From JAXMBN01 sp046349875 (GTDB lineage: Bacteria > Planctomycetota > Planctomycetia > Pirellulales > Pirellulaceae): a DNA stretch of 64,000 nt. A program made the position numbers and the translations under genes. The stretch covers positions 62,001 to 126,000 of the forward strand of contig JAXMBN010000017.1 of NCBI GenBank assembly GCA_046349875.1. Reading direction: 5' to 3'. Shown here piece by piece: positions 1 through 10,589 of the stretch; positions within the stretch are counted from its first letter, which is position 1; each line of letters starts with the position of its first letter. The notes below the pieces were generated by a model. The model worked only from the letters and a program-made list of their open reading frames with translations. It was not told the DNA's origin and searched no databases.

Positions 1-500
1 TTTTTCCGCCGCCGCGTACTTCTTGCCCTCGATGGATTCTGCCACGATGAAGCTGGAATCGGCCGAATGCGAATTCGGTATCGCCATCACACATCGCTGG
101 TATGCGTTGCGAAGTTGTCGATAGCGATGATAGTTAATGTCGTTGCGGATGATCATGTGGTCGTGCAGCCTGCACCCAGCTATTCGCTCGGGTACGCGGC
201 AGGTCGATTGGCACAGGCGTATGCAAAGCATCCTGCAGCTGGCCCGCATTGACTCGTTCGTGGCTCGCATTGAAGTTGCTGGAGGCTTGATGAGCCCGGC
301 CACGGTTGCCGAACGATTGGGATGGCCTGGCGTCCGTGACCATTCCATGTGGTCGGACACATTGGTGACTGCGTCGGTAGGGCCGAGCAGCAAATCTGTA
401 GCGCATGGCGAGTGCTTAACGCATACGATGTCGCGCTGCAAGCAGATATTGGCTTAACGCAGGATGAGCCCTGCGTTCCAGAACATGGGGCTTCGTCTGG
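1..500. other. Unreadable sequence at left edge
   Basis: No reading frame stays open for a convincing length. On the minus strand one frame gives a protein-like run near 1-130 (with the stretch SADSSFIVAESIEGKKYA), so a gene following the MFS transporter in the same direction probably existed here. I do not recognise its family. The same dense frame breaking seen in the two neighbouring genes would explain why nothing can be assigned. Confidence 0.4.
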
Positions 501-509
501 CCTATGTGA

Positions 510-2044
510 CTGCGAATGGCTGCTGTCGATGTGAATTTGCCGGTGTCCGCCCGTTTATGCAAAATAGAGAATCAACAGTACGTAATGAATGAACATCACC
601 GTGGTGGACGTATGACGCCGTTGCCATACGCATCTCCAGGCAATCTCTGCTGCTTTTGAACTTCAGGGCTTCGTCGGTTTCCGCGGTTTGCTTTGGTTGA
701 TTCACCCACGGTGCGATTGTGTAGCCATCTGGCCAGACTTTTGAAAGAATCTCAACGGCACGCGTTACCTTTGCCACCATCTTCCAGGCGACCGACTTTT
801 AGCAAAGCATCGAGACCGATTTGTCTTAAATCACAAAAAGCTGTTTTCATTTTGCGCTTTGTAGCGATCAAAGACTTCTGGTTTTTCAGCAGTTGGGCAG
901 TAGCGATAGCCCTGGTTAAAGCCAGATTCCCGCAGCTCCAACAGTCAGTATAGAGTAGGCGTCGATACCACCCATCGCACCACGAGATTGCAACAATCGA
1001 CTTGGGTAAGAAAGCGTTCTAAAATGACCGCAAGCAATGTCAACAGCAGGAAGGTTTTACCAAAAGCGCAGATCGTTGCTGCGATGATGGACATTGCAAC
1101 CGAGTTCGCAGCACCAAGTAGTTGAAGCCCATAAATCCTAGGCTCCGCCATTGCAAGCAAGCCCAGAGGAGATATCCACGATGAAGGCCCGGCAAAAAAC
1201 GTAATGCAAACAGGCAGACCAGAGTGCGTACACGAATGAAGCAGGCTGTCAGAAGTGACTTCATGATTGATCCGGTGATTCTACTTGATCCATGAATCAA
1301 AGCAAGTTCGACATATCCAACCAAAATAATCACCAGAAAAGAACGCATCATAGGATGAGAAAGATACGAGAACATCTTTCCGTAATGCTGACTCCAGCGG
1401 TTTTGGCTTGAGGCCGGAAATCGTTGCCCAACAATCCATGAGGCCGTAGAGCAATAACCGAATCAAAAACATAGAAATCTTAACTGCCAGGCTACGGGGC
1501 TGGTATTCGATTCAGCATTTCCCGCCATGAAGCAGGAGAAAAGCGCCGCCGATAACGACCAACGGGCCAACCGGCATGAAGATGTTTGGTTATTGATTTA
1601 TTGCAGGAAACAAAGCCCGTAACCAAAGGGTTAATCGATCGCTTCACAACCTGTTGCTCTACCGGCAACAGGTGGAAATTGACTCCCCAGTTAAACAGAA
1701 AATGCAGCACTTTCCTCCGGCTTCAGTGCTTCCAGCCCACCCGTTAGATCGCAGATAGTAGTGGTAAGGAAACGCAAGCCGCCATATCAACCGGCCATAG
1801 CCAACGGTGTCTGCAATAAACGAACTGATGAGAATGATGACCAGCCAACAAGCCCATCACCGGTTAAGTCAGGCCCAACTCGGCTACCAAGGCAAAGCCG
1901 TATTGCCTGAACACGTCTGATAGATACCGCCTGAAACGGAAAAGCCCACGCCAGCGGCCAAGATGGCCATAAAGCCGGCCCATAGCAATCGCGACGCATT
2001 CGGAATCAGTGATGGCGTCCGAAGAAAGAGGAATTGCTGCTCAT
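510..2044 (-). pseudogene. MFS transporter, broken by many frame changes
   Basis: Pieces of one membrane transporter can be read in order across all three minus frames: NASRLLWAGFMAILAAGVGF near 1990 (first membrane helix), LVILISSFIADTVGYGRL near 1815-1870, NPLV and HAGWPVG near 1570-1640, SHPMMRSFLVIILVGYVEL near 1310-1360, LLGAANSVAMSIIAATICAFGKTF near 1055-1120, then GRLEDGGK near 760 and LLILYFA near 560. This order matches the major facilitator proteins common in planctomycetes (about 500 residues). An ATG at 2044 (MSSNSSFFGR) is a likely original start. No substrate can be inferred. Frame changes occur roughly every 30-80 bases, so no functional protein can be made from this sequence as written; sequence error is as likely as true decay. 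Confidence 0.7.
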
Positions 2045-2185
2045 AGGTTCGATTCTCGAATAAAAAAGGTAGTGCGAAGGTCCGCACAGAACGACGGAAA
2101 GTCTAAATCGCCAGGCCAACGCCTTTACCACTATCCCGCAAACCGTACGAAAACAATTTGTAGTCGTCGTCGTTCTAATCCCCGT

Positions 2186-3990
2186 TTATTGTGCGGCAAT
2201 TGATTCATCAGATCAACTGATCCAACTGGTTTTGCCAAGCTTGCCAAAGGTCGCCGAGCTGTATTGACCGGTTCCGGTTTGGTCATGTCGATCTCCACCC
2301 CGCAATCACGATCCTTGAGCATCCACCTGAAGGAACCGCAGGTAATTCTTTCAGTTCATGTCCACTTCTGAGTATCTGCCATGATAGCACTAAGCGCCGA
2401 TAGTCCGGTTTGATGATTTGTAGATGGCGAAGGCCTGATAGAAGTGCGGAATGCGAAGCACTCGAGTTCGAGTTCTGCGACGATTGCGAATTGAGACCAA
2501 AGAAGGCATCGAGTAATCGCTGATAAACTTGCTTGAACGATTCAACCGTGCGGTTCACCAGCCTCGGCCAAAGTGAGTCTTCTTTTTCGACCCCGCAAAT
2601 ACCGTCTGTCGAACGACGCAGGTTGTTCGATGCTATCGACTTCGTGATTTGTTCCCGCCGCCTTCACGGGTTGTCTGTTCAAGCAGGTAATGAAAGGAGT
2701 TGTTCAAGCTGAAGGCGTTAGCTACCGGCCACGAAGATCGTGGTGGAATACCGGAACAGGTTGATGCTTGGTTGCGCCGCGGCATGAAAGCGCCCAGCTC
2801 ATGGGTAGCGTAAAAACATCATTGAGAACCGTTGGCTTAGCTCATCAATATAGGGATCGCCACCAGCGCAGCCGCAACTGAAGGCACCACTTTGCTTCGC
2901 TACCGGATTGTGGTCGATCGTACTCCCCAACGGGTCAATTGCAGTCCTTGTAGAGCGTTGCAATACTTTCACCGAGTGGTCGCTTGAGCGATTCACGACA
3001 GACGGCGGAACGCATCATCCCACGACGCTTTCGTTTCAGGCATGGGGACGTAGGTAGCCTAATGATGGATATCGCCAAGTCCATCTTCGGCATGTCGACG
3101 AAGACGAAGTAATGAGGAACTGTCAGGTTGCCACGGATCTGCGGATCAAATTGCTTCCAGACCGGATGTGGGAACGCAACTCTGGAACAGGGTCATCGGG
3201 CGCGCTTGAGAAGGCGAGCTTTGCATACACATCGCCGTGAATGCTTCCAGGCCAAAGCTGCTGCTAGTGTTTTCGCGGATCGTACTCCGGCAGAAGTATT
3301 GATGGAAGGCCTTCTGCGCACTTCACAACAGTGAGAATGAGCAAGGATGCAGAAGAAGCCGGGGCCAGGAGTTTCAACCGATTTGTCCGAGTCTGGTTTC
3401 GATGATGCCAAACTTCAAATGTTCATTGGAGCTGGCGAAAGACTTGACCTTGCCGTTTGCGCCATTTCACCGGCTTACCGCACAGACGTTCCCTCTTCTC
3501 GAAAGTGTATGAGGTTGGTATCGAGCGAGCGTGCTGGAGAATCAATCGATGGAAAGCCTGTGCAATCTCTGCTCATCTTTTGCAGCGTCGCCGGAATCGC
3601 CAACAACTCAGGGCGAATGGTAACTCGCTATTGCCTGCTTTAACGGCCAAGTTTCGAAACTTGGCTTTCATTCCGGTACAGGCTGCTGGGATTGATCTTT
3701 CGGTGCAGTCTTGTGCGCCATAAGTGCCAAGACGTTCACCGAGGCGATCCACTTCGAGATCGATGGCGCAGTCGGCGATGGTTTGAGCCGACTGAGACAA
3801 TCGCCCTTGAAATTGGGTATAGCCTTCCATTTCTCGGCATAGCATTCCAAATCGCTATTCCAGTCGTCATCACTTTCGGCAAAGAGGCTCGATAGATCCC
3901 ATCACTTATCTGCGACGGTATGGTGGATCGAGGGCAGGTTGCCTGCACACCGGACTCTTGAGCGGAAAAGGAAATCGACAGGCGAAGCCG
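2186..3990 (-). pseudogene. pepF: Oligoendopeptidase F (M3 family), broken by many frame changes
   Basis: Stitching the three minus frames gives an M3B oligoendopeptidase F in the correct order: DKWDLSSLFAESDDDWNSDLE near 3850-3920, an N-terminal helical region with LSQSAQTIADCAIDLEVDRLGERLGTY near 3730-3810, IHGDVYAKA near 3220-3250, a VDR.D.NPVAKQSGAFSCG segment near 2880-2920, FLNDVFTL followed by HELG of the zinc motif near 2790-2830, ESFKQVYQRLLDAFFG near 2500-2545, RIPHFYQAF near 2430, MTKPEP near 2280 and a final DESIAAQ stop at 2186. The span (about 1800 bases) equals the usual length of about 600 residues. PepF is a cytoplasmic zinc metallopeptidase that cuts short peptides. Frame breaks are very frequent, so the gene is not translatable as written. 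Confidence 0.75.
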
Positions 3991-4142
3991 CCGATTGGGA
4001 ACGCGTTAGACAAAACGATTATCCTTCTCACATGTAGGTATTCGAGTCATCACCGATCGATTCGATGATGATAAGCCTCAAATTTTGCAGGAAACGTCCA
4101 TGCGTTAGCGCCTGGCAACGGTACCGCCAAACAGACTATAAA

Positions 4143-4169
4143 AGAAAAAAGGCGACTCGGGGAGTCGCC
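4143..4169 (-). terminator. Rho-independent terminator of the ABC transporter operon
   Basis: Perfect 8-bp stem GGCGACTC/GAGTCGCC with a 3-base loop (4151-4169), followed in the minus direction by a run of T (complement of the A-rich 4141-4150). It lies just after the last gene of the minus-strand ABC operon and before pepF. Confidence 0.8.
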
Positions 4170-4195
4170 TTGATGGATACCGTAATCTTCGAACT

Positions 4196-5987
4196 TCAAT
4201 CCTTTAGTTCGATTCTCCACTGCGGGACACGACCGGGTAGACGAGGCGGCCGAAGGCCGCCTCGCGAAGCTGACGCTCGGTGTTCACCCGATTCCGGAGT
4301 TTCGACTTGAATGCTTTTGAAGCCTCTTGGCAGGCCGAGGTTGCTCAGATCTGCAGGGAATTCAACCGTAGCATCATTCAGGTTGGCGGCAGGCGGTAGA
4401 TCGTCATTCTCGGGTAGTGAAGGGGCCGCGGTTTTGAATATCATCGATCCAGCTGATCGAGCGTTTTGATCTCCTGCAGGTTCTTTCCGCCACGTTTTCA
4501 ATTCGCGGAAGCGGTACAACGGAAAGCTTTCGGGCAATGGCAGTGTCGAGAATACGTCGATAGCGACGGATCGATTTCATGATGTCTCCCGCCACATCGT
4601 CAGAGTTATGAGGGCTGGAAATCTTCGAATACGCGAGCCCAATTGAGCCATGCCTTGTCGTATTCGAGAAGCGCTTGGTCAAGCTTGGCTTCTTGCAATA
4701 GCTTGTCTGCATTGTACATCCGTTGGCGTGCTTCCAATGTGGTCGTGTACTGCTCGGAAACAGCTCGCGTTTCCCAATAGTCATAGTTGACCTGTTGCTT
4801 GTAGCTCAGCAGATGCTGCAGATACTCTTCCGTACTTGAGCTTGGTAGCGAGGGCAATCGCTTTGTCGCGAATCGCCTTGGGTGACGCCTCAGCGATCTC
4901 CATCGGAGTTGGCTCCAATGGGCGATCGATGTTGTAGACCAATTCGGCTTGGGCCTGGGTCCGTTTGGCAGGATCGGTATCCAAAGCCTCGTTCAATTCC
5001 GGTGAGAGTTGCCCGCGAATTTTCGCGATTAATGAGGTTCGTACATCGGCTGCGATTTCCATCAGCTGTTGTTTTGCTTGAGCAACGGTTGGCAGCCGTA
5101 TCGCCTTTCATCTGATTGATGGCCCCTGGGTGGTCATCAAATCGATGTTGCCAAACTCCATGCCACCACTTCGTTAACGCGTTCACCAAAACTGGGCCTG
5201 ATCATCGAGAACGCCTTCATCTTCGATTGCTTTCGAATAACGGTTGGCAATGGTCCATCGCTGTAAAGAGGTGAGGACTCTTCTTTGCAGCAACCCGCCT
5301 GGAAGAGATCGTAGGCTTTGAGGAACCATAGGCGTCCTGTTAACCAATGGTCGGGCTTGCCATCGTCGACGCATCGGATCGCTTGATATCCAATCCAAGA
5401 TCGATGAGATGCTTAGATATTCTTCGTCGTTGCGATAGAGTTCTCGATACTGTCGTTTTTCGTCGGAGATTCCAACTTTCAACAGTAGATACCGAGCGTC
5501 CATTGGAGAATGGGTTGCCGCTTGCCAGTCGTACCGCGAATGAGAGGAAGTCGATACCTTTTCACCCACTCGTAGCGTTGCTTATATCCGTCGAACTCTA
5601 CTGCAATGTTGTAGGTCAGGTTATGTGCCTGGTGGTCCCAAACGTTGAGGAAGTGGGGCTGTAGCAATGCAATTTGATTGAGTGTTGCAGAATAGCGATC
5701 CCAAATAAACAAAGCTTGTAGTAATCGGCTTTGTACTGCGCGATAGTTGTCGCGAAACCGCGAAAGCCCAAGGTAGCTAAGCGAGCACTTTCGCTGGCAG
5801 GATCGATCTCGCCGATATCGGCTTGGCCGATTCCATACTTCTGGCGAATCTTTGCCAAAGTACCGCCGCCTTGGCCCTGCCCTTCCTTTTTCTGGACCAT
5901 CGGTTGGCCCAAAAAGTAGACGGGAACCAACAGCGCCACAATCGCAATGATATAAGTAAGCTTTCGCTTGAACGATGCATTGTTCAT
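4196..5987 (-). pseudogene. Membrane-anchored TPR-like protein of ABC operon, frame-broken
   Basis: Starts at ATG 5987 (MNNASFKRKLTYIIAIVAL, one N-terminal membrane helix) inside the stop of the upstream permease gene (overlap TGA/ATG), so the two are translationally coupled. Recognisable conserved pieces follow in order but in changing frames: YGIGQADIGEIDPASES, LNQIALLQPHFLNVWDHQAH, NIAVEFDGYKQRYEWVKR, GISDEKRQYRELYRNDEEY, then SYKQQVNYDYWETRAVSEQY near 4800 and LLEYDKAWLNWARVFEDF near 4640. This is a protein found in many planctomycetes after the same ABC transporter; its helical repeats resemble TPRs and its role is unknown. At least eight frame changes interrupt it. Original length about 595 residues. 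A terminator follows at 4143-4169. Confidence 0.7.
4243..4265. repeat. GC-rich palindrome, REP-like
   Basis: A 10-bp perfect inverted repeat CGAGGCGGCC / GGCCGCCTCG around GAA. It falls in the 3' end of the broken third gene of the ABC operon, where it would encode GLRPPRLP-like residues, or just after that gene's true stop. Single copy here; comparison to the rest of the genome would tell whether it belongs to a dispersed family. Confidence 0.45.
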
Positions 5988-7759
5988 GCTGCCATCTCCC
6001 GAGTCTTCAGGAAGAAGTACCCTATAATCCAAGTCAAGATAAAGTATCCCAAGGTGATGGTGATATGCCTACCCAACAAACCGTCGAAGATATTGATTCC
6101 GTAGGCTACAAACTCGGCACAGCTCAAGGATCGGAAATCCGGCAGCGCTGCCGTCACTGAATAAAGTAAACGAATAATGCCACCATCGACTAAGCGAATG
6201 GCATGCACGACTGATTCGCTTCCCATGTCGAGATCGGTGAGAACCCCAGCCTGTGTTGAGATGCGAACCAGAGCTTCAACGGGACCACCACCGGCCGCTT
6301 TGCCTGAAAGGATATCACCTGCGACGGAACCGAAGAAACCGAGAATGATGCACGCCAAGGTTGCGATCATAGCGACCGGACCGGTCAAGAAGGTGCTAAA
6401 CATCACTGCGAAGCAAATGACGATCATCATCTGCAGCCAAATACTGATGTAGCCTTTCACAAAATTCCAAACAAACGGTGCTTCCCCTGCCAGCAAGAAC
6501 ACGTCCGCAGGGGCCATTCCAAGATACTGACCTTTGTCCAAGCATCGAATGACGACTTCGACTTTGCCATTGGGGGCTAGGTCTTTGAACAGGTCCAACT
6601 CGGCCGTTTCTTTTCCGCGAAAGCCTTTCATTTTCAAGCCAAACTGCTTTTGATCGACTTGATATTCGCGGACCGTAAACTGATTGCGTTCGGTTTCACA
6701 GGAACCATCGGGATTGCGGAAGATGATTGCCCCCTGCACCCCTGTAACGATATCGCCCTTAAAGGTTCGGAAGGCAGCCAAGGTCATTTCCAATCGAAGT
6801 CCATTCGGGAATCGATCGGGCGTCACACCTTCGAAGGTCCAGACAGCGCTTTCGAGCGTGTTGCCTTCGATGTACTTCTGATACTCGGACTCGTGACCGA
6901 CGTTCTTGCCTTCACCATCTTGGCCATTCGCCTGGACGAACTTAAACGTTCCATAGACAGGGACTTTCGCAACCAAGCTTCCTTGTGGCTCCTCGATCAC
7001 AACCTTGTCGCCCTTCTTCACGACGCGGTGGCGGTGACCCTTTTGCTCATCGGTTACACCAATGCCATCTTCACCGATCACAAAGGTGTGTTCGTGCTTT
7101 GCATCGTATGACGTCTCGCCCGAAAGGCCGTCCTGAGCTACCGAAGCTGCAATGTGTTCATGGCGAACGCTGCGAATCACGAAGACGAAAGAAAGGGCAC
7201 CAAGAATCACGAGTACCAGCGTTCCAATTGCACCAAATCCAACGACGCGGCCGATGAAGATTTCGGTTGGTCGCACCGGCTTGGTCACGATGGTGTAGAT
7301 GGTTCGATTCTTGATCTCAGCGGGCAAGCTGAAGGCACTGATGAACAAGCCGAGCAGCAAGACCATGTAGTTGGTAACGGTGAGTACGAAGCTGATGTAA
7401 AGACGCGCTGGTTCTGCAGCACCTTGATCGAGATACCATCCGGCGAACATCATGCCGACCACGAAGATTCCGACGACTGCCAACACTTTGCGGCGAATGG
7501 CTTCTTTGAACGACAAGTACGCAATCGCACCAATGCGTCGAAACGACGTACCCGGAAGATCGACCTTGAATAGACTGCCGATCGTTTTAGCGACCGAATA
7601 AAAACCTTCGGTGGGGCCGATTCTCGCTAATCCAATCAAATAGCTAACGATGAACCCAATGGCGGCGAAGGTCAAAGCGACCAGGAAACCATTGAGAAGT
7701 CCGCCTCGGACGAGCAGCCACTCAAAGTATCCCCATAACTGATCTGGTTGTAGACGCAT
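5984..7759 (-). CDS. ABC-2 type transporter permease
   Basis: Intact 591-residue integral membrane protein. The N-terminal part has helices around residues 20-40 and 85-110, then a cluster of hydrophobic segments (TVTNYMVLLLGLFISAF, GRVVGFGAIGTLVLVILGAL), a large extracytoplasmic region of about 220 residues, and a C-terminal membrane block (WLQMMIVICFAVMFSTFLTG) ending in a final helix. It is the membrane half of an ABC transporter whose ATPase is the upstream gene (50 bases away). The ATG of the next gene overlaps its stop codon. The substrate is not evident; ABC-2 members export lipids, polysaccharides or drugs. The gene is unbroken, in contrast with its downstream neighbour. Confidence 0.85.
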   Translation of the reverse strand: MRLQPDQLWGYFEWLLVRGGLLNGFLVALTFAAIGFIVSYLIGLARIGPTEGFYSVAKTIGSLFKVDLPGTSFRRIGAIAYLSFKEAIRRKVLAVVGIFVVGMMFAGWYLDQGAAEPARLYISFVLTVTNYMVLLLGLFISAFSLPAEIKNRTIYTIVTKPVRPTEIFIGRVVGFGAIGTLVLVILGALSFVFVIRSVRHEHIAASVAQDGLSGETSYDAKHEHTFVIGEDGIGVTDEQKGHRHRVVKKGDKVVIEEPQGSLVAKVPVYGTFKFVQANGQDGEGKNVGHESEYQKYIEGNTLESAVWTFEGVTPDRFPNGLRLEMTLAAFRTFKGDIVTGVQGAIIFRNPDGSCETERNQFTVREYQVDQKQFGLKMKGFRGKETAELDLFKDLAPNGKVEVVIRCLDKGQYLGMAPADVFLLAGEAPFVWNFVKGYISIWLQMMIVICFAVMFSTFLTGPVAMIATLACIILGFFGSVAGDILSGKAAGGGPVEALVRISTQAGVLTDLDMGSESVVHAIRLVDGGIIRLLYSVTAALPDFRSLSCAEFVAYGINIFDGLLGRHITITLGYFILTWIIGYFFLKTREMAA

Positions 7760-7809
7760 ATCGAATCTTCAGAAGAAAAGTGAGAAGGAGAAACGAACAC
7801 TAAACCAAA

Positions 7810-8733
7810 TCAACCGCCCGTGCCGCGGTGGCCAGGACGTTTTTCGCTCTCACGAACGATATCGAGGAACAGCTCTTCCATGGTGGTGGTCGGGTTGTCC
7901 ATTTGGACAAGATCGCCACCATGTTTCTTGATCACTTCCGCAATCTCACGTTTCGCCTCTTCGCTCAGCCCACGCGCGTGCACTTCAGTAACATCGCGAA
8001 CCTTGAGGAGACTATCGACGCGTCCCAATTCTTTGAGGTCACCTTGGTGCAGAATGGCAATACGATCGCAAACGTCTTGAACGTCGGCCAACTGGTGCGA
8101 ACACATCAAAATCGTCTTGCCTTGATCGCGAAGCTTTAGGATCAGATCCTTCATTTCACGAGAACCAATCGGGTCCAAACCAGTGGTTGGTTCGTCGAGA
8201 ACCAAGAGGTCAGGTTCATTAATCAATGCCTGGGCCAAACCAATGCGGCGAGTCATCCCCTTGGAGTATTCGCGAAGTTGGCGACGGCGTGCTTTCTGAA
8301 GGCCCACCATCTGAATCAATTCTTCCGTTCGCTGGTGACGAACCGAGGCTGGCATATCGAACAGGCGGCCGTAGAAATCGAGCGTCTCTTCCGCGTTGAG
8401 AAATTTGTAGAGGTACGATTCTTCGGGGAGGTATCCGATCCGCTCGTTCTTGGTGACGTCCGTTGCTTCTTTGCCGAAAACGAAGGCACGTCCTGAACTG
8501 GGGAATAGCAATCCGAGAATGAGTTTGATGGTGGTGGATTTGCCCGATCCGTTGGGGCCCAGCAATCCAAAAATCTCACCCTTCCGAACATCGATATCCA
8601 AAGGTTTGAGAGCTTGTACCTTCTTGCGTCCCCAGAAATCGCGATAAACCTTGCTCAGGCTACGCGTTTCGATGATCGTGTTTTCCGAATCAACAGGAGT
8701 GGCTACGGGACTCGGTGCGGTGGAAACCGACAT
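7810..8733 (-). CDS. ABC transporter ATP-binding protein
   Basis: 307-residue nucleotide-binding subunit, first gene of a three-gene minus-strand operon. Walker A GPNGSGKST lies near residue 60, the ABC signature YSKGMTRRIGLAQAL near residue 160, Walker B LLVLDEPTTGLDP follows directly, and the switch histidine is in MCSHQLADV. This matches the CcmA/ABC-2 export subfamily. The N-terminus carries about 20 extra residues rich in Ser, Thr and Pro. It energises the permease encoded next; the third gene product may be an accessory protein of the complex. Confidence 0.92.
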   Translation of the reverse strand: MSVSTAPSPVATPVDSENTIIETRSLSKVYRDFWGRKKVQALKPLDIDVRKGEIFGLLGPNGSGKSTTIKLILGLLFPSSGRAFVFGKEATDVTKNERIGYLPEESYLYKFLNAEETLDFYGRLFDMPASVRHQRTEELIQMVGLQKARRRQLREYSKGMTRRIGLAQALINEPDLLVLDEPTTGLDPIGSREMKDLILKLRDQGKTILMCSHQLADVQDVCDRIAILHQGDLKELGRVDSLLKVRDVTEVHARGLSEEAKREIAEVIKKHGGDLVQMDNPTTTMEELFLDIVRESEKRPGHRGTGG

Positions 8734-9161
8734 GAATTAACTCCGACGAGAAGAAGGCAATGCCCAAGATCAGTCGTCAACCAGCGCAGAGTTCGACCAG
8801 CGCAGGGGACAAGCGGTGTTACGGACGCGATCGGACAAGGGTTCAGACATCACCCTTGTCAAAAACGATGAGCCCCCAGTGTAATTCATCTCTTGAATTC
8901 ATGGAGCTATCGACTTTCCAATTACCCCCCGTGTTGGTTGTGCGGGCGGGCTTTTTGTAGCGATTGAACCGATTGCACTGGGGTCGTACACGATTGGTGC
9001 TATCAGAATCTCTGCTGGCATTTAGAAATCGGGCAGAAAGAGCTTTTTCGACAAGCACAGTTCCTCTTTTCACAGTGTGCCAAGAAGTGTGATGCCTTTG
9101 ACAAGTTCTGCCCGACAAATGAGACTGTTCGCTGGGGTAAAAAGCGAATCATCGATTGGGA
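8734..9161. other. Intergenic region between divergent genes
   Basis: 428 bases between the ABC operon (leftward) and folC (rightward); both promoters must lie here. I see a G/C-rich stretch near 8920-8960 but no clear promoter pair, hairpin or small gene. Confidence 0.5.
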
Positions 9162-10589
9162 ATGCGAATGGATCGGACCTGCGAGGCCTATCTGAATAGT
9201 TTGGCCTTTCTTTTTGAGCGACTGAATTACGAGAAGTTTACCCAACTTCCGTATACCAAGAACCATTATCGCCTCCAGCGGATGCGGGTGCTCCTTGAAA
9301 AACTAGGGGATCCCCAATTGGCTCAACCCGTGATCCACATCGCGGGAACGAAAGGTAAAGGGAGCGTGGCGTGGCTCCTTTCCGAAACGCTTCGATATGC
9401 TGGGTATCGAACCGGGCTTTATACTTCGCCCCACCTGGTGCATCTCGAGGAACGGTTTGTCATCGATGGGGAGGCGTGCCAACCTGAAGAATTGGTGGCA
9501 ATGGTCGACCTTCTCCGCCCTGCCGCGATGGAACTCACTGAAAGTGAACATGGGGCTCCGACGTTTTTCGAATTGACTACCGCTTTGGCTTGGCTGTTGT
9601 TTCGGCATCGCAAGGTGGATATGGCCGTGGTCGAAGTAGGATTGGGAGGAAGGTTGGACAGCACCAACGTCTGCGATCCTCTTTTGACCATCATTACTTC
9701 GATTAGCTTGGACCATCAGCAGCAGCTTGGAGATACCATCGCTGCCATTGCAGGCGAGAAAGCCGGCATCATTAAGCGGCATATTCCAGTGGTGAGCGGA
9801 GCAACCCATCCCGATGCTGATCGTGTGATACAAGACGTGGCCAGGGAACACGATTCGCCTCTTTGGGTTCTCGATCGCGATTTTGAGATTGAGTGGAATC
9901 CACCCCAACACAATGATCTCAACTCCGATGGATTGTCCCAATTGGAGTTTCAGTGGATCCGTCCGTTCAGTGAGAGTGCTCGTTCCTATGACGCCGTTCC
10001 TTTGCGTTTGCTCGGTCCGCATCAATCGCGCAACGCAGCGCTAGTGTTTGCAAGTATCGATTGCTTGCGTCACAAAGGATGGAAGATCGAACAGGATGCG
10101 GTTCGTCGAGGGATGGCAACGACACAGATAGCTGGGCGAATGCAAGTCGTATCCAATCGCCCTTGGGTTGTGCTGGACACCGCGCACAACGAGGCATCGA
10201 TGGAGGCCTTGCTAGAAACGTTGCGTGTTCATTTCGCTCCTGATCGGCGAATCGTTCTCTTTTCAGCCAGCAAGGATAAGAACTATCGACGCATGCTCGA
10301 GATGATGATTCCCGAGATCGATGTACTCATCTTAACTCGAGTTCGATCAACCCGCGAGCCGTTCCGCTTGCGCAGCTCGAGGAAGAAGTTCAAGTTCTTG
10401 TAGACGAAGCGAAAAGGACTCAACTACAATGGATGGCGAAACCAACGCCTCGCGAAACCCTTGATGCAGCGCGCGGGCGGTGGTAGGGCCCAACGATTTG
10501 ATCGCGATTACGGGCTCGTTCTTTTTGGCGCTGCCGAACTCCTTGCCATTTTTATCCTCGACCTCGGAAGCACACTGAGTCGTGTTTGA
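9162..10589 (+). pseudogene. folC: Folylpolyglutamate/dihydrofolate synthase with frame breaks at the 3' end
   Basis: Adds glutamate to folates (and in many bacteria also makes dihydrofolate) using ATP. The first 390 residues are in one frame: ATP-binding loop HIAGTKGKGSVAWLL, substrate segment YTSPHLVHLEERF, VVEVGLGGRLDSTN, TSISLDHQQQLG, EKAGIIK, and the C-terminal domain DTAHNEASMEALLETL. After ILTRVRST (near 10340) the conserved continuation NPRAVPLAQLEEEVQVLVDEA is in another frame; near 10474 it moves again (AVVGPNDLIAITGSFFLA), and near 10535 again (AELLAIFILDL, stop at 10589). The GPNDLIAITGSF motif is the normal family ending, so the gene was complete and at least three indels now break it. 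Starts at 9156 (TTG), 9162 or 9168 (ATG) are possible. Since folC is normally essential, sequence error is likely. Confidence 0.8.

Noticed and set aside
4243..4265. Attachment site or insertion target
   Set aside because: A single GC-rich palindrome without flanking direct repeats or a transposase; a REP-like element is a simpler explanation.
1..5987. True ancient pseudogene island
   Set aside because: Not excluded, but several unrelated genes share a gradient of indels that stops sharply at an overlapping intact operon gene, which fits sequence error better.
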